Shown piece after piece: positions 36,301-46,100 of a DNA stretch of 64,000 bases. The stretch is taken from positions 4,588,001 to 4,652,000 of the forward strand of contig NZ_CP048814.1 in NCBI RefSeq assembly GCF_014217785.1. The letters are read 5' to 3'. Under the pieces are notes generated by a model. The model was not told the DNA's origin. It did no database searches and was given only the letters and a program-made list of their open reading frames with translations. The stretch's first letter is position 1, and every line of letters starts with the position of its first letter. This DNA comes from Rhodococcus triatomae (lineage in GTDB: Bacteria > Actinomycetota > Actinomycetes > Mycobacteriales > Mycobacteriaceae). Position numbers and translations under genes: made by a program.

Positions 36301-36922
36301 CGTCGGCGGTGCCGAGAGTCTGCAACAGCGCCTCCTCCGCGGTGCGCAGCGAAGCGCAGAAGATCGGGAGCGGATTCGCTCCGGCCGCGTCCACGGCCTC
36401 GCACAGCGCCTGCACGTACCGGGTGTTCCCGGCCAGGTGCTGGGCGCGGTAGTACAGCACCGCGACCGTGGGGCGTGCCGGGTCGGCGGTCGGCGCGAAG
36501 TCCGCGACCCCCCAGTTCGGCAGATGGGCGGGCGGGGCGAAACCGTGACCGGTCAGCAACACCGTGTCGGACAGGAAGTGGTGCAGCTGGGCGAGGTTGT
36601 CCGCTCCACCTTCCGCCAGATAGTTGTGCGCCTCGGCAACGACCCCGGCAGGCACGGTCGAACACTCCATCAGCTCGGCGTCGGGCGCGTGCTCACCACC
36701 CAGCACCACGACGGGCAGGCCACTCCCGACGACGGCCTCGAGGCCGTCCTCCCACGCGCGGCGCCCACCGAGGATGCGCACGATCACCAGGTCGGCGCCT
36801 TCGAGGAGTCCGGGCAGGTCCGCGTCGACGAGCAGGCGGGCCGGGTTGGCCCAGCGGTAATCGGCGCCACTGGCACGGGCACTGAGCAGGTCGGTGTCGG
36901 ACGTCGACAGCAGCAGGATCAC
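33319..36922 (-). CDS. cobN: Cobaltochelatase subunit CobN (interrupted by +1 frameshift)
   Basis: Large subunit of the aerobic cobaltochelatase that inserts Co2+ into hydrogenobyrinate a,c-diamide. The N-terminal part (ILLLSTSDTDLLSARASG, VRILGGRRAWEDG) and the long C-terminal part (WLPGKTLGMSAACGTDAALGD, VWGTSAMRTSGDDIAEVFALLG, NPRWLEAMRRHGYKGAFEMA) are in different frames. The frame changes at a run of eight C (36237-36244, plus strand). Seven would restore ...ASAGGDDEAWDVAEL... and a 1,200-aa protein, the normal length. The span is 3,604 nt, one more than a multiple of three. GTG 36922 with GGAAGG 8 nt upstream is chosen over TTG 36967. A cobalamin riboswitch precedes it. I favour a sequencing error over a true pseudogene. 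Confidence 0.9.
36237..36244. other. Poly-C(8) tract at the cobN frameshift
   Basis: Run of eight C where seven would keep cobN in frame. Candidate homopolymer sequencing error, alternatively a real disruptive insertion. Confidence 0.8.
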
Positions 36923-36935
36923 GGATCGGCCCTTC

Positions 36936-36954
36936 CTGGGGTTTCGCGCCCCAG
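36936..36954 (-). promoter_or_regulatory. Hairpin abutting the cobN Shine-Dalgarno
   Basis: CTGGGG/CCCCAG stem (6 bp) with a 7-nt loop ends at the GGAAGG ribosome-binding site of cobN. It is a plausible part of the riboswitch expression platform. Confidence 0.45.
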
Positions 36955-36984
36955 CGGTGTCGGTCAAGAGGTGGAGTCGGTCAG

Positions 36985-37117
36985 GGCAGGCGGAGAGTGT
37001 CTGACTTGCCCGATGGGCTCACAGTGGCGCGACCGTACCGGATTCGCACCGGTTTCCTCTCCGACTGCCGCGAGTACCGGTGATGCTACCGGGCGCTGTC
37101 GCGGCCTCGAGGCCTGC
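36985..37117 (-). promoter_or_regulatory. Cobalamin riboswitch upstream of cobN
   Basis: On the minus strand the leader holds the class core GAAACCGGTGCGAATCCGG (complement of about 37038-37056), GCCACTGT (complement of 37021-37028) and a B12 box AGTCAGACAC...GCCTGCC (complement of 36985-37006). GCAGG (complement of 37113-37117) can pair with CCTGC at the 3' end to close P1. These are the signature elements of adenosylcobalamin-type riboswitches. It controls cobN by sequestering the ribosome-binding site or by termination; the hairpin at 36936-36954 suggests translational control. Confidence 0.93.
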
Positions 37118-37133
37118 GTGTGACGAGGCGCGG

Positions 37134-38975
37134 TCAGCCGCGACGATCAAGCTCGAACTCGACCACATTCGAGCCCCAGCCGAGTGGAGCGACCCGCACG
37201 CTCGATCCGCCGATCGAGGCGACGAGCGCCCGGGCCTCGTCCTCGGTACGCCGGCCCGCACCGTGCAGGCACAACAATCGAAGGTCGTCCTCGGTGTCGT
37301 GATCATCGGTGGTGTCCGGGTCCAGCAGATCGGTGACCAGTACGACACGACCGGACGACGCCCCCAACGAGCGCAGGAGCATCGCCGCGTCCCCGTCCGG
37401 GAGCGTCTCGAGCACGCCGCCCGCGACCACCAGATCCACCGGCTCCGTGAGTGGAGTGAATTCGCTGGCATCGATCCGTAGCACTCGGTCACGCCGATCG
37501 GCGGACACATCGGCGAAGGCGCGTTCGGTGACGCTCGGCAGCCCGACCAGACGGACCCGAATCTGCGGGAGCATCCGCAGCAACGTGTCCGCGTACACCC
37601 CGCCGCCCTCGCCGACCACGCCGATCGTGGTGACTCCCGAGAAGTCGACCGCGTCCGGCAGGGCGGGCGCGCGGTACTGGGCGTCGCGGGCTCGTTCGTC
37701 GTGGAAATCGGCTGCGAACACCGGGTCCTGCATCCGTTCGGCGACCGTCACACCCTCCCAGCCGACCGCCCGGCCGGTGCGGATCGCCTCCAGGAGCCCG
37801 AGGAAGGTCAGGTCCAGCCGGGTGTGGATGCTGTCGAAATGCAGTGCCCCGGTGACGAAATGGTCGGGATCGGCGAGGAGCGATCCGGCCTCGGTGAGCT
37901 CGTGGCCCGTCCCCGTCGAGCGGAGCAGATTCATGAGGGTGAGGTGCCGCAACAGTTTGCGCAGGGCCACCGGGTCCGCGCCACAGCGCTCGGCGATGTC
38001 GTCGGATGTCGCGGCACCGCCGTCGATCGCTTCGAAGATGCCGAGAGTCACGGCCGTTCGCAGCGCCAGCGGCGGCAACAGCTCCGACATTTCGTGCAGC
38101 GCCGAGGTCGCGTCCTCCTCGGCCGAGAGGTCCACCACCTCGGGATCGTCGGCCACCGTCGCCACTTCCCGGTGGCGCCAGTACCCGACGATCTCCACGA
38201 ACTGCTTGGGAATCTCCTTCTCCACCTTGGCCCAACGCCGCAGCGGCTTGATGGTCAGTGTCTCGCCCGCCACCCACAGGTACGGCTGGCCGGGCCGCCA
38301 CGGCGCACCCTGTACCGCCTCGACCAGCCGGGAACGACCGTCGTTCTCGCTGCGGTACAGCCACGTGATGTCCACCGATGCGGCACTGGTGAGGTCCTGG
38401 TGATGTCCGGGTTCCGCGACCTCGATCACCACCGTCGCCGCCATCGAGGCGGGCAGTTTCTCCAGGCAGTGCCCGATGGCGGGCAAGGCAGTCTCGTCGC
38501 CCCCGATCAGCATCCAGTCCGCACCGACCGGAAGCCCCGCCGAATGGCGGGGGCCGGCAACCAGCAGTGTCTCTCCCGGTGAGACGCGTCGCGCCCAGGT
38601 CGAGGCGAGTCCGGTCCGATGCAGAGCGAAGTCGATCGTCAGCTCGTTCCTGTCCGCGTCGAACCGCCGCACGGTGTAGGTGCGGGTGTACTCGAACGAG
38701 CCGGGCGGCCAGTCCACCGTTCCCCGGTCGTTGTTCGTGGGCAGGTCGATGCCGAGGGTTCCCGTCGCGGGGTCGGGCGGCAGAATCTTGACGTCGTCGT
38801 CGAAACCGAGCGTCCGTAGTGGAGGCACCGTCACCCCGTCCCTCCGGTGCGCGTGCAGATTCGGCCCGCCGAGGACGACCCGACGCATGCCGGGCGTCAC
38901 GTCGTACACCTCGAGCACGTCCAGTTCACGCAGTGAAATCGGGTAGATCGTGCCCTCACGGGCCGTCGTCGCCAT
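37134..38975 (-). CDS. Siderophore-interacting protein fused to an O-methyltransferase-like domain
   Basis: 613-aa two-part protein. Residues 10-265 are a siderophore-interacting FAD-binding domain. It has the flavin motif YTRTYTVRRFD near 100, FALHRTGLASTWA, and the nicotinamide-side segment LIGGDETALPAIGHCLEKLP near 175. ViuB/FscN-type enzymes of this family reduce ferric siderophores in the cytoplasm. Residues 295-610 resemble a plant-type O-methyltransferase: a dimerization helix (LLPPLALRTAVTLGIFEAI), then a Rossmann core where the SAM motif reads VVGEGGGVYADTLLR near 450. The core is poorly conserved and the catalytic His is not obvious, so methyl transfer is uncertain. GAGAGAGGGA precedes the ATG by 7 nt. 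It follows the FecB gene by 78 nt in the NRPS operon. Confidence 0.88.
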   Translation of the reverse strand: MATTAREGTIYPISLRELDVLEVYDVTPGMRRVVLGGPNLHAHRRDGVTVPPLRTLGFDDDVKILPPDPATGTLGIDLPTNNDRGTVDWPPGSFEYTRTYTVRRFDADRNELTIDFALHRTGLASTWARRVSPGETLLVAGPRHSAGLPVGADWMLIGGDETALPAIGHCLEKLPASMAATVVIEVAEPGHHQDLTSAASVDITWLYRSENDGRSRLVEAVQGAPWRPGQPYLWVAGETLTIKPLRRWAKVEKEIPKQFVEIVGYWRHREVATVADDPEVVDLSAEEDATSALHEMSELLPPLALRTAVTLGIFEAIDGGAATSDDIAERCGADPVALRKLLRHLTLMNLLRSTGTGHELTEAGSLLADPDHFVTGALHFDSIHTRLDLTFLGLLEAIRTGRAVGWEGVTVAERMQDPVFAADFHDERARDAQYRAPALPDAVDFSGVTTIGVVGEGGGVYADTLLRMLPQIRVRLVGLPSVTERAFADVSADRRDRVLRIDASEFTPLTEPVDLVVAGGVLETLPDGDAAMLLRSLGASSGRVVLVTDLLDPDTTDDHDTEDDLRLLCLHGAGRRTEDEARALVASIGGSSVRVAPLGWGSNVVEFELDRRG

Positions 38976-39053
38976 CGGTAGATCCCTCTCTCGTTTCTCG
39001 TTTCACGGCTCGTCTCGTTCCACAGCTCGCCGGCCCGTCCGGCGTCGACCACG

Positions 39054-40049
39054 TCAGCCGAACAGTCGCTGCACCTCGTCCAGCGTGGTCATCACTCCTT
39101 GGTAATCGGAGCGGTAGCTGGTCGGTGGCAGTTCGTAAACGTTGCCGTCCGCGAACGCCGGGAGCGACGCGTACAGGGGGTCGGCCGCGAGTTCGTCGAG
39201 GGTGCGACCGGTCAGTCGGATCACGAACACGACCGGCGCGTCGGCCGTGGACGACAGCAGTTCTCGACTGAGGATGAACGAGTCCCCGGTGCCGTACAGG
39301 TCCGGATCGTTCGCTTTCGTGGTCACGTCGTCCGGCACCAGCCCCACCGCGGCGAGGGTCTGCGGGAGCGCCGCGGTCTGCGGTATCAGCGTCGGCTCGT
39401 TGCTGGGCAGCGACAGCAGATACGCCACCGGTGTTCCCGGCACCTCGATCGACTCCCTGACCTCCTCGACCTTCGCGTCGTATGCCGCGATGAGCCCGTC
39501 CACCCGATCGGACTCACCCGCCGCGTCGGCGACCTGGGTCAGTTGCTCGCGCCAGTCGGTGATCTCCGGGGAGATCAGCACCGTGGGCGCGATCTTGGTC
39601 AACTGGTCGTACGCCTGATCGGCCAGGGCCGAGGTGAACCCCTGCCCCCCACCGATGATCAGATCCGGTCGGGCCTCGACGATCGCCTCGAGATTGAGCT
39701 CGTCGCCGCCGGGCAGGGGCGTGGTTCCCTGGGCCGTCGCCTTCTCCGCCCACTGGGACGGGAATCCGTCCACCATCTCCGCACCCAGGCTCCGGGTGTC
39801 GGTGGCGACGACCGGCGCGTCGAGCGTGTAGAGGTATCCGGTGATCGCCGAGGACAGAGCCACGATGCGCGCGGGCTCGGCGGGGATCGTCACGTCCCCC
39901 TTGGCCGTGGAGACCACTCGGGTTCCGCTGCCGGAGCCCTCCTCGGCGGCGTCTGCGCTGCACGCGGTCAGCGCGAGGGCTCCGAGCAGCAGCGCGACGA
40001 GCACCGCCACCGCCCTGCGGGGACGGGTGCGTATCTCGTTGTCGGTCAC
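39054..40049 (-). CDS. Iron-siderophore ABC transporter substrate-binding lipoprotein (FecB/FepB type)
   Basis: 331-aa lipoprotein. The lipobox LTACS places the lipidated Cys at residue 30 after a Leu/Ala-rich signal. The fold matches periplasmic-binding family 8 (FecB): VTIPAEPARIVALSS, EARPDLIIGGGQG, and a C-terminal TTLDEVQRLFG. GTG 40049 with AAAGGGA 6 nt upstream is chosen over the upstream in-frame start at 40082. It would capture the ferric siderophore at the cell surface and pass it to an ABC permease that is not in this window. It lies 54 nt after the NRPS and 78 nt before the SIP fusion, so it is part of the same iron operon. Confidence 0.92.
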   Translation of the reverse strand: MTDNEIRTRPRRAVAVLVALLLGALALTACSADAAEEGSGSGTRVVSTAKGDVTIPAEPARIVALSSAITGYLYTLDAPVVATDTRSLGAEMVDGFPSQWAEKATAQGTTPLPGGDELNLEAIVEARPDLIIGGGQGFTSALADQAYDQLTKIAPTVLISPEITDWREQLTQVADAAGESDRVDGLIAAYDAKVEEVRESIEVPGTPVAYLLSLPSNEPTLIPQTAALPQTLAAVGLVPDDVTTKANDPDLYGTGDSFILSRELLSSTADAPVVFVIRLTGRTLDELAADPLYASLPAFADGNVYELPPTSYRSDYQGVMTTLDEVQRLFG

Positions 40050-40103
40050 TGTGTTTCCCTTTCGCAGTCGAGCAGTTCGCACGGTCGGCTCGCGGGCTGC
40101 ACG

Positions 40104-43100
40104 TTACTCCACCGCCGATTCGAGCAGCGGGACCAGCTCGGCCCATCCGTCGCGGCCCACGATCGACCCGTGGTCGTGGTCGAGACGATGCACGGTGAGT
40201 TCACCGCGATGGTGTTCGCGCCACAGCTCCACCATGACCTCGCCACGCCCACTCGCGTTCGCCGCGAAGAGCGTCAGCGCACCGCGATACTCGGGGGTGC
40301 GCGTGGTGGCGTCCAGCATCGAGACCGTGCGGGAGAAGTTCGCCTGCAGTGCGCGCCCGAGCTCCTCCGGGACTCCCTCGAGATCCTGCTCCGGCCGCAC
40401 GGAGCCCTTCCTCGCCGCCGACAGATCGACCCCGGCCGGGTACGCGTCCAGGACGCCCAGGAAGGCCACGTCCTCCCCCGACTCGGCGAGCAGTTCGGCC
40501 ATCGCGTGTGCGACGTTTCCCCCGAACGAGTACCCCAGCAGGCGGTAGGGCCCGGTCGGTTGCCGATCGCGGACGGTCCGTAGGTACTCGCGGGCCAGAT
40601 CGTCGACGACCCGCGCCGTCGTCGTCGCCGGCAACTGCAGGCCCAGCACCGGCCGGTCCCCCGGCAACGCCGCGGCCAGTGGCGCGAACTGCCAGGCGAG
40701 CCCTCCCGCCGGGTGTACACACCACAGCGGGCCGCCGGCACCGCCGTCGCGCAGCACCAGTACGTCCTCGGTGCCACCGGGATCGGTGCCGCCCTGCACA
40801 GGCGACGAGTCGGGGTCGCGAGCGTCGACGTGAGCGGCGATGTCGGCGACCGTCGGTCGCCGCAAAAGGGTCGCCACGTCCACGTCGACCCCGAACTCCC
40901 GATGCAACGCCGTCATCAACCGCATGGCGGTCAACGAGTCGCCACCGCAGTCGAAGAAGCTGTCGTCGGCGCCCACGCCGTCCACTCCGAGCACCGCCCC
41001 GAAGACGGACGCCACGCGCTGCTGAGACGGGGTCCGAAGCGTGTCCGCGGCGTCACGCCGCGGTGGCGCCGGCAGCGCGGCCCGGTCGAGTTTGCCGTTG
41101 ACGGTCAACGGCACGGACTCGATCGTCACGATCTCGGCGGGGATCAGATGTGCGGGAACCCGATCACGCAGTTCCGAACGCACGTCGACGGGCGGGGAAC
41201 CGGCGTCCGGGACGACATATCCGACGAGCTTCTTCGTCGGTCCCTGCTCGCGCACGGTTGCCGCGGCACGGGCGATGCCGGGGATCGATTCGAGGGCGGC
41301 CTCGACATCTCCGAGCTCGATCCGGATACCGCGGATCTTCACCTGGTGGTCGGCGCGGCCCAGATACTCGAGCCGCCCACCGGCGCGCAGCCGGACCACG
41401 TCGCCGGTGCGGTACATGCGGCTGCCCGGCCGGTACGGGTTCGCGACGAAGGTCGCCGCCGTGGTCCCCGCACGGCCGAGGTACCCCTGCGCGATGCCGT
41501 CGCCGGACAGATACAGCTCCCCGGCGGCGCCGACGGGCACCGGCTTCAGGCCCGAATCGAGGACCCGCGCATGCGCGTTGCGCACCGGCCGGCCCAGACA
41601 CGGGCTCGCACTGTCACGGACCGCCGAGCCCATCGCGTTGATGGTGAACTCGGTCGGGCCGTACAGATCGTACCCGTCGACCCCGTCCGTGTCCCGCAAC
41701 AGCGACCAGAGTTCCTGCGGAACCCCCTCCCCGCCGAGCATGACCAGAACCGGGCGACGCTCGTCGTCGAGCAGCCCGCCGGACAGCAGTTCTCGCGCAT
41801 AGGACGGCGTCACGTTGATCACGTCGATGCCGATCTCCCGGTAGTGCTGCACCAGCGCCACCGGATTCAGCCGAAACTCCTCGTCGATGACGTGGACGTG
41901 ATGCCCGGCGAGCATCCAGAACAGTTCCTCCCACGACATGTCGAACGAGAACGAGACGGTGTGCGCCACGCGTAGGCGTCGCCCACCCACCGAGTCCTCG
42001 GTGGGCAGGAAGATCTCGTCGCGATGGTTGTGATACATCGTCGTCAGCCCGCGGTGCGGAACCTGTACGCCCTTGGGCTTTCCGGTCGAGCCGGACGTGT
42101 AGATGACGTACGCGAGTTGGTCCTCGTACCTCGGCCCGGAGACCTGCTCGTCAGCGACCGTGGGCGGCGCCACCCGTCCGTCGAGGACGGCCGCGACGGA
42201 CGGATGCGCGAGATCGACGATGTCCACACCCACGAGCCCGGCCACGATCTCCCGCGAGCGGCCGGTTGCCGCGTCGTGGGTGATCAGTGTGCCTGCCTCG
42301 CTGTCGGTGACCAGCTCCGTGAGGCGCTGCGCGGGATACCCGAGATCCAGTGGCAGGTAGGCGGCACCGGCCCGCATGACCGCGAAGATCGCCACCACGT
42401 GGTCGGCGATACGCGGCAGCGCCAGTGCCACCACGTCGCCGGGCCCCACACCGCGGCCGGCGAGTTCACGTGCCATCGCATCGGTACGGGCGTGGAGCTG
42501 CGCGGCGGTCAGCGTGACCGCACCGCAGGTGAGGGCCGGCGCATCCGGGGTGAGTGCCGCACGCTCGACCAGCAGTGTGTCGATGCTTCCGCCCGCCTGC
42601 CCCGGCGCGGGAACGTCGACGAGTTCCGGGATCAGCGGCGCGAGGTCGCCGTCCGTGCCATCCGTGCCGGCGAGCGCGGTACCCGTGTCGGCGACGACCA
42701 CCTCGCGCGCTCCTGCCCGACCCATCAGCCCCAGTACCTCGCCCATGACGTCCAGGAGACGGCGGGCGTCGTCGTCGGCGACCAGATCCGGCCGGTTCTC
42801 CACGGTGATCCGGCAGTCGCCGTCGGCACTCGCGGGGTCGACGTCGACGGTGACCGCGTAGTGGGTGGCGTCCTTCGCCTGCGAGCCGACGATTCCGGCC
42901 CTGTCGAACACGGCGGCGCGACCTGTGCGAATCACCTCCGGCCCGTTGAGATTCCGGAACACGTACAGGGAATCGAAGAGCACCGAGAGTCCGGTCGTGC
43001 GGTTGATACGTCCCAGCCCGAGGTGATGGTGCGCGGTCAGACGCCCCTGTTCGCGCATGGTGGTCGAAAGCAGCTCCGCGAGCGGGAGCCCCGGTGCCAG

Positions 43101-46100
43101 CCGCATCCGCGTCGGCACCGTGTTCAGCGTCAGACCCACGATCCTGCCCACGTCCGGGACCGAGGGATCGCGGCCGGAGACGGTGGTACCGAACACGACG
43201 TCGTCGCGGCCGGTGACACGCCGCAACACGAGCCCCCACGCCACGGCCATGACGGTCGACAGCGTGACGCCGCACTCGCGTGCCAGCGCCTGCAGCCCCG
43301 CGAGGACATCCGGTGCGACGACTGTGCTCTGTCTGTTCGGCAGCATCAGGCCCGTCGGCGCTTCCTCGGCGACGAGGGTCGGTTCGGTGAGCCCGCTGAG
43401 GTAATCACCCCACGCCGCGGCGGCAGCCTCGGTATCGGTGGACCGGAGCCACCGCAGATGATCCGTGTAGTCCGCAGGTGGGTCGAGCACCTCGTCGAGC
43501 TTTCCGCCGATCCAGGCCGCGGACCCCGACGGGTCTGCTGCCCCCACCGGGGCGAGTGCCCGGGCGACGCCGTAGAGGGTGAACAACTCGGAGAGCATGA
43601 CCGCCTGCGACCATCCGTCGGTGAGCAGGTGATGATGCGTGAGAATCACCTGTTGCGAGCCGTCCCTGCGTTCGGCCACGGTGATGCGCAACAGCGGCGG
43701 ACGAGCGAGGTCGAAGGGCTCCTCGAAGCTGCGTGTGGCCCACTCCGCGATCTCGGTGTCCGTATCGACGGGCCCCACCTCCACGGGGACGACGGCGGGG
43801 GTGACGATCTGGACCGGAGCGTCGAAGCCCTGGTGGGTGAAACCCGCACGCAAGTTCGGATAGCGGCGCAGCAACGCCGCGGTCGCGGACTCGAGCGCGG
43901 CCAGATCGCACGGAGCCTGTGCGGGGAAGTCGAAGCAGTACTGGACGTGATAGCTGTCCAGTCCGGTGGCTGCCCGATCGGACAGGGACTGGAAGTACAT
44001 CCCCTCCTGGAGCGGCCCCAGGGGCAGCACCTGCTCCCACTGCGGGTAGTCCTCGCGCAGTCGCGCCGCGGCACGAGTGTCCAGTTCCACCAGGACGCCG
44101 TCCCGAACGAGCGGATCCGCGTCCGGTGCCGCGCGCACCGTCGTCGCCGCGAGGACACTCAGTGGCACGGCGTCGAAGACGTCCGCGACAGCCAGTGACA
44201 GCCCGCTCTTGCGCAGCGCCGCGACGAGGCGGACGGCGCCGATGCTGTCCCCGCCGAGCGCGAAGAACTCGTCGTCCGCGGTGGCAGGCACACCCAGGAT
44301 GTCCTCGACGGTCGTGCAGACGAGCGCGAGCGTCGATCGGGGACGAGGCTGCGGCGCCCCGAGAGCACCGCGTGCTCCTGCTTCCCCGAGTGCGTCCGTA
44401 CCCTCGGCCGGTCTCGCTCTCGTGCGGGACGCGGCGACGGGTTCGGGCAGACGCGCCCGGTCGAGCTTGCCGTTCAGTGTGGTGGGGAGCGCATCGATCA
44501 TCGAGATCGACTGCGGCACCAGGTACTGCGGGAGGTTGTCGATCAGGCGGCGGCGCAGGTCCGCGACGTCCGGCGTGACCCCGTCACCGGGCACCACGTA
44601 TCCGACGAGCCGTCCGGAGTCGTCGGCGGAACGGATCACCTTCGCGGCCGCGTCCCGGACACCGGGGAGAGCGCGCAGCGCCGTCTCCACCTCGCCCAGC
44701 TCGATGCGGAAGCCGCGTACCTTCACCTGATCGTCGGCGCGCCGTAGGTACTCCAGATGCGGGCCCCGGCGGCGGACGACATCGCCCGTGCGGTAGAGCC
44801 GTCGGCCGGGAGCGTCCGGGTCCGGGACGAATCTGGTGGCGGTCATTCCCGCCCGGTTCAGGTACCCGCGAACCACCTGGGTGCCGCCGAGATACAGCTC
44901 GCCGATGCCCCCGTCGGGGACCGGTCGCAGCAGATCGTCCAGAACCCGTGCCCGGACGTCCGTCCACGGACCACCGATGGTGACGGGGCCGTCCGGAGTC
45001 AGCACACCGGCCGTCGCCCACACCGTGACCTCGGTGGGTCCGTACATGTTCCAGACCTGTCCGCAGCGTGCTGCCATCTGTGCGGCGAGCTCCGCGGGCA
45101 CGGCCTCGCCGCCGACCAGCCCGCGTATCCCACCGAGGTCGGGCAGGGCGGGCTCCGCGATCAGCATCCGCCACAGCGACGGGGTCGCCTGCAGCACGGT
45201 CGGTTCGGTCGCGGCGATCACGGCCGCCAGCCGCTCCGGATCGACGACCTCGGCGCGGGGCACGATCTCGACGAAGGCACCCACCGCGAACGGCGACATC
45301 AGTTCGAGGGTCGCCATGTCGAACGACACGGTGGTGAGGGCGAGGATGCGGTCGTCCGCCGACAGCAGCCCGTACTCCCCGACCGTCGCGGCGAACGCCG
45401 CGAGATTCGCGGTCGTCACCATGATGCCCTTGGGGTTACCCGTCGTTCCGGACGTGTGGATGATGTACGCGAGTGCGTCGCCCGCGGCCGGAATCGGCGG
45501 CAGCGACACGTCCTCGTGGCCGTCCGGCCCCTCGCCCAGCACGATCGACGGGCACCGGAGCCAGTCGAGCCGCTGCACCTGTCCCGTCGTGGTCAGGACG
45601 CAGGTCGGCCTCGCATCGTCGACCATGTACTGCAACCGCTCCTGCGGATAGTCCACGTCCAACGGCAGATACGCGGCGCCACACCGCAACACGGCCAGCA
45701 ACGCGATCGGCAGCCACTCGTCCCGATCGACGGCGACGCCGACCACCGCGCCCGGGCGCACCCCCGCCGCAGCCAGGGCCCGTGCCACCGAGTCGACGCG
45801 GCCCGCAGCATCCCGGTAGGTGAGAACGCGCCCCCCGCTCCCGATCGCGGGACTGTCGGGACGCTGCCGGGCATGCGCGTAGAAGCGGGATATCACCGAA
45901 TCGGGTGTCCGCACACGCACGGCCGGATCGGAGACCGGTTCGGTGAGCAGCAGCCCGGACAGTGGGGTGTCCGGGCGGGTCACCACCGCATCGAGTGCGG
46001 CCGTCACCTCGCCGGCGATGCGTTCCACGGTCGCCGGATCGAACAGGTCCGCGGCCGCGGTGATCTGCAGATCGAACCCCCCCACCCCGGCGCTCGACCA

